DNA from: Chitinophagaceae bacterium
Lineage (GTDB): Bacteria; Bacteroidota; Bacteroidia; Chitinophagales; Chitinophagaceae
Length of the DNA stretch: 42,634 nucleotides
Direction: 5' to 3'
Assembly: GCA_017882265.1 (NCBI GenBank)
Contig: JADGPW010000144.1
Span: forward strand, 1 to 42,634
Below the pieces are notes generated by a model. The model worked only from the letters and a program-made list of their open reading frames with translations, made no database searches and was not told the origin of the DNA. Below are positions 40,734 through 42,634 of this stretch, one piece after another; the first letter of the stretch is position 1, and every line of letters begins with the position of its first letter. The position numbers and the translations under genes are program-made.

Positions 40734-41422
40734 TGCATCAACTTTCGTTCTTTTAATATTGATAAACGTATTTTCAAGGTAGTTATCCATACGCCTAGTA
40801 AGGACCATCCCAGGAAAGCCGGCCACTCCACCATACGCATGAGCTGGCTTACATCCTTAAAATCAAGAGCCGGGTTTCCTTCCTGCCCGGGGTGCAGGCT
40901 CGGTAATATCCTGGGTACGATCCAGATAGCGGGGAACAGCATCGCGTAAGCAAAAATATTATACACCGCACTGATCCGGGCTCTTTTGTCCATATCATTA
41001 ATGGAATCACGTAAAACCATATAAGCGAAATAGATAAGTAAAGCGATGGCAGCCCCGATCAGTTTGGGCTCCCTGGCAATAGCGCTAAAAGAGTCAAACA
41101 GGGGATTATTGGGATCGGCCCAGGTATAACTCATCCAGATAGCGCCCGTTGTATATCCTAAAATGCCGAATAATATTCCACTGGTGGCATACTGCCGGGC
41201 ATAGATATCATACTTGAGATTATAGGTGTGCAGGTAACGAATGGCATTGACGGCAGAAATAGTAAACAGGGTCATCATACACATCCACATTCCTACATGA
41301 AAGAACAGGTTGCGGCTGGTTTGTCCCAGGGCGGGAAGGTTGGGAACCTTAATGAGTAAGCCTGCCACAATTGTATAAACCAGTAAAACAACACAGACGA
41401 TCTTCCACCATGACTTACTCAT
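40730..41422 (-). CDS. ccmC: CcmC heme-handling protein of cytochrome c maturation
   Basis: This 230-residue polytopic membrane protein of the CcmC/CcsA heme-handling family would deliver heme to the periplasmic chaperone. Six helices are visible, with LFFHVGMWM (H42) providing a likely heme histidine. The region that normally contains the Trp-rich WGxWW-DP stretch reads YTWADPNNPLFDSFSAI-AREPK here, so the usual motif is altered or expanded. The C-terminal part (IYNIFAYAML..., DVSQLMRMVEWPAFLGW) fits the family. It overlaps the ccmD-like gene and lies 269 nt from ccmB because a long inverted repeat separates them. Confidence 0.9.
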   Translation of the reverse strand: MSKSWWKIVCVVLLVYTIVAGLLIKVPNLPALGQTSRNLFFHVGMWMCMMTLFTISAVNAIRYLHTYNLKYDIYARQYATSGILFGILGYTTGAIWMSYTWADPNNPLFDSFSAIAREPKLIGAAIALLIYFAYMVLRDSINDMDKRARISAVYNIFAYAMLFPAIWIVPRILPSLHPGQEGNPALDFKDVSQLMRMVEWPAFLGWSLLGVWITTLKIRLSILKERKLMQ

Positions 41423-41508
41423 ATCGTTTATTATTAGCCATTGGATAGATCCAGAAGATCCCAGCGGCGAAGAGAATTAGTTTGCAAAAATAAGGGGAAA
41501 ATGAATAT

Positions 41509-41691
41509 CCCCGCCTGACCGGACGGGCAGGGAACAGATGAACCCCGCATGAAGCGGGGCAGGCAGATTTAAGAACGCCGAAGTCCGTACATACATTATG
41601 CCCGTGAATTTCATATGTGATCGTAAACTACTTCTTCTGTTCTTAATTCTGCCTGTCCCGCGCCATGCGGGATTCATCTGTTCGACATTCG
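41509..41691. repeat. GAACAGATGAA inverted element between ccmC and ccmB
   Basis: A 45-nt arm (41532-41576, GAACAGATGAACCCCGC ... ATTTAAGAAC) is opposed by its reverse complement at 41639-41683 with 40 of 45 bases matching. Each arm contains its own small CCCCGC/GCGGGG hairpin. A shortened CCCCGCCTGA...CGGGCAGG module precedes it at 41509-41532. The right arm ends 8 nt before the ccmB stop codon. Confidence 0.9.
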
Positions 41692-42369
41692 CTAGTCTTT
41701 CCAAAGAAAGGGAAATAGGATAACCGCCAGCATAATGATCATCAGGTCTAAGGCGACAAGGAGTAATATGGTGTTGAGCGGAATGGTCAATGCAGGATTA
41801 AAAGCGGCATTGGAAAGTCGCATAAGTAATAATAGTTGCGGGATTATAAGAGGAAAACCGAGCACAGCCATGATAGCCGCGTTTTGCTGGGCCCTGGCTG
41901 CGATAGCCGCTAAAAAAGTAAAAACAAGACTAAGGCTCCAGCCTCCCAATAATACAAGCCCGATAAATGGCCCTGCTTTTTGAATAGGATTGCCAAGGAA
42001 AAGACTAAAAAGTAAAAGGCTCAGGAGGCTCATCACGAGCATCAGCAGGGAATTAAAAAGCAGCTTGGCCAGGACAAAATCGGCCGGCGAAGCGATAGAA
42101 TAGTAATACAACATTCTTCCCTTGCTTTCCTGTAAAAAACTTTTGGCGACGGCATTGATACAAATGAATAACTGGATCACCCAGAACAACCCGTTCCATA
42201 CTTTACTTTCCGGCTCCTCAATGGCCATGAATAAAACGAAGATGGTGGAACCGATATATAGAAGAATACCATAGAAGCTATATTGCTGCCGCACTTCCAA
42301 CAGCAGGTCTTTTTTAAAAAGGGTGAATATGTGTCGGGTTGAAGGAATAGTAATTGGGTTTAAGAACAA
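41692..42369 (-). CDS. ccmB: CcmB heme exporter subunit
   Basis: This 225-residue membrane protein has six hydrophobic helices and the CcmB family start FTLFKKDLLLEVRQQYSFYG. It forms the membrane part of the heme-export ABC complex of cytochrome c maturation. No ATG lies before the conserved start. The only start in frame is a TTG at 42367-42369, and the next ATG (M48) is inside the conserved core. A repeat element lies just upstream, which may have replaced the original start. ccmA is not in the window. Confidence 0.88.
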   Translation of the reverse strand: MFLNPITIPSTRHIFTLFKKDLLLEVRQQYSFYGILLYIGSTIFVLFMAIEEPESKVWNGLFWVIQLFICINAVAKSFLQESKGRMLYYYSIASPADFVLAKLLFNSLLMLVMSLLSLLLFSLFLGNPIQKAGPFIGLVLLGGWSLSLVFTFLAAIAARAQQNAAIMAVLGFPLIIPQLLLLMRLSNAAFNPALTIPLNTILLLVALDLMIIMLAVILFPFLWKD

Positions 42370-42399
42370 AAATACTATTTAATACAGGATTAAGTTTAA

Positions 42400-42521
42400 A
42401 TCGCAGAGGCAGCGGAGGTGCGGAGGCGCGGAGAAGTTGAAGGCAATTAACAATTGGCAATAGACAAAAAGACAAAGCATCGGGTCTGTTGTTCTTATTG
42501 CCTATTGTTCTCCGCGTCTTC
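42400..42521. repeat. CGCAGAG...AATAGACAA element, copy 3
   Basis: The core CAATTGGCAATAGACAAAA ... GTCTGTTGTTC ... TTGCCTATTGTTCTC (42451-42511) aligns closely with copy 2. The outer arms are TCGCAGAGGCAGCGGAGG and TCCGCGTCTTC-like. It lies about 30 nt upstream of the ccmB start. Confidence 0.88.
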
Positions 42522-42594
42522 AATGATGAGAGTCTGCTGCATCCGTTGAACATATTTTCTGTTTTAATCAGCTTAATTGTATAAAAAGCACACT

Positions 42595-42634
42595 TCAATC
42601 AACGGTCATCTTCTTTTCTTTAAAAAAGAGCCGC
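42595..42634 (-). CDS. Possible C-terminal end of a gene running off the window
   Basis: Reading in from the right edge on the minus strand gives RLFFKEKKMTVD followed by a TGA stop at 42595-42597. Twelve codons are too few to identify a family, so only an open frame with plausible composition is seen. Confidence 0.2.
   Translation of the reverse strand, partial: RLFFKEKKMTVD

Overview
The window looks like chromosomal DNA from a Bacteroidota bacterium, most likely of the Chitinophagaceae type. This rests on protein content and style: type IX secretion (T9SS) sorting tails, DUF3570 and DUF4266 proteins, a short AMP nucleosidase, many small lipoproteins, an OmpA-family protein and a CcmB/CcmC pair. 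Several genes are preceded by TAnnTTTG, the -7 box of this phylum, and most genes start without a strong Shine-Dalgarno. No species is claimed.

Layout. 1-706 is the end of an rRNA operon (23S 3' part, 5S, terminator). 920-4293 holds an MFS transporter and a secreted M14 carboxypeptidase separated by a nested palindromic repeat. 4421-5907 is a small accessory patch: a DUF433/DUF5615 pair, the remnant of a T9SS-exported protein, and a hicAB pair whose toxin seems frameshifted. 6340-11176 holds rpsT and the 2-oxoglutarate dehydrogenase genes odhA-odhB. 11195-17619 holds two lipoproteins, an rRNA m5C methyltransferase, a T9SS subtilisin-like protease and mnmA. 18212-25292 carries ssb, a malate/lactate dehydrogenase-like enzyme, twin LVIVD lipoproteins, aspartate kinase, a stand-alone TonB-plug protein, an OmpA-family protein and a small hydrolase. 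25528-28386 is a tight four-gene unit (exported thioredoxin, ApbE flavin transferase, DUF4266 lipoprotein, DUF3570 protein). 28644-42369 carries queA, a 1279-residue secreted TraB/GumN-domain protein, a fused OppD-OppF-type ATPase, AMP nucleosidase, an HsdR-N-like nuclease-fold protein, a LolA-like periplasmic protein, glutamate dehydrogenase and the cytochrome c maturation genes ccmD-like, ccmC and ccmB.

The most striking property is not a gene. Nearly every intergenic gap is filled with short, low-complexity, inverted 'word' repeats belonging to about ten families, for example GTTAAGTG, GAACAGATGAA, AATTGGGAATT, CAGTCGGCAGTC, CGCAGAG...AATAGACAA, CGGGATGACAA and CCCTAAAGGG. They are built as nested palindromes, one family often sitting in the loop of another, and several recur across the window. 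Members of the same families also lie inside reading frames without breaking them: twice in the rRNA methyltransferase, in the linkers of odhB and the OppDF-type ATPase, and as the C-terminal tails of mnmA and the ccmD-like gene. This resembles the in-frame palindromic elements known from Rickettsia and is the best candidate here for an under-described system.

The second candidate is the thioredoxin-ApbE-DUF4266-DUF3570 operon, which by content is a cell-envelope redox or flavinylation module of unknown role. The remainder is ordinary housekeeping and envelope biology.
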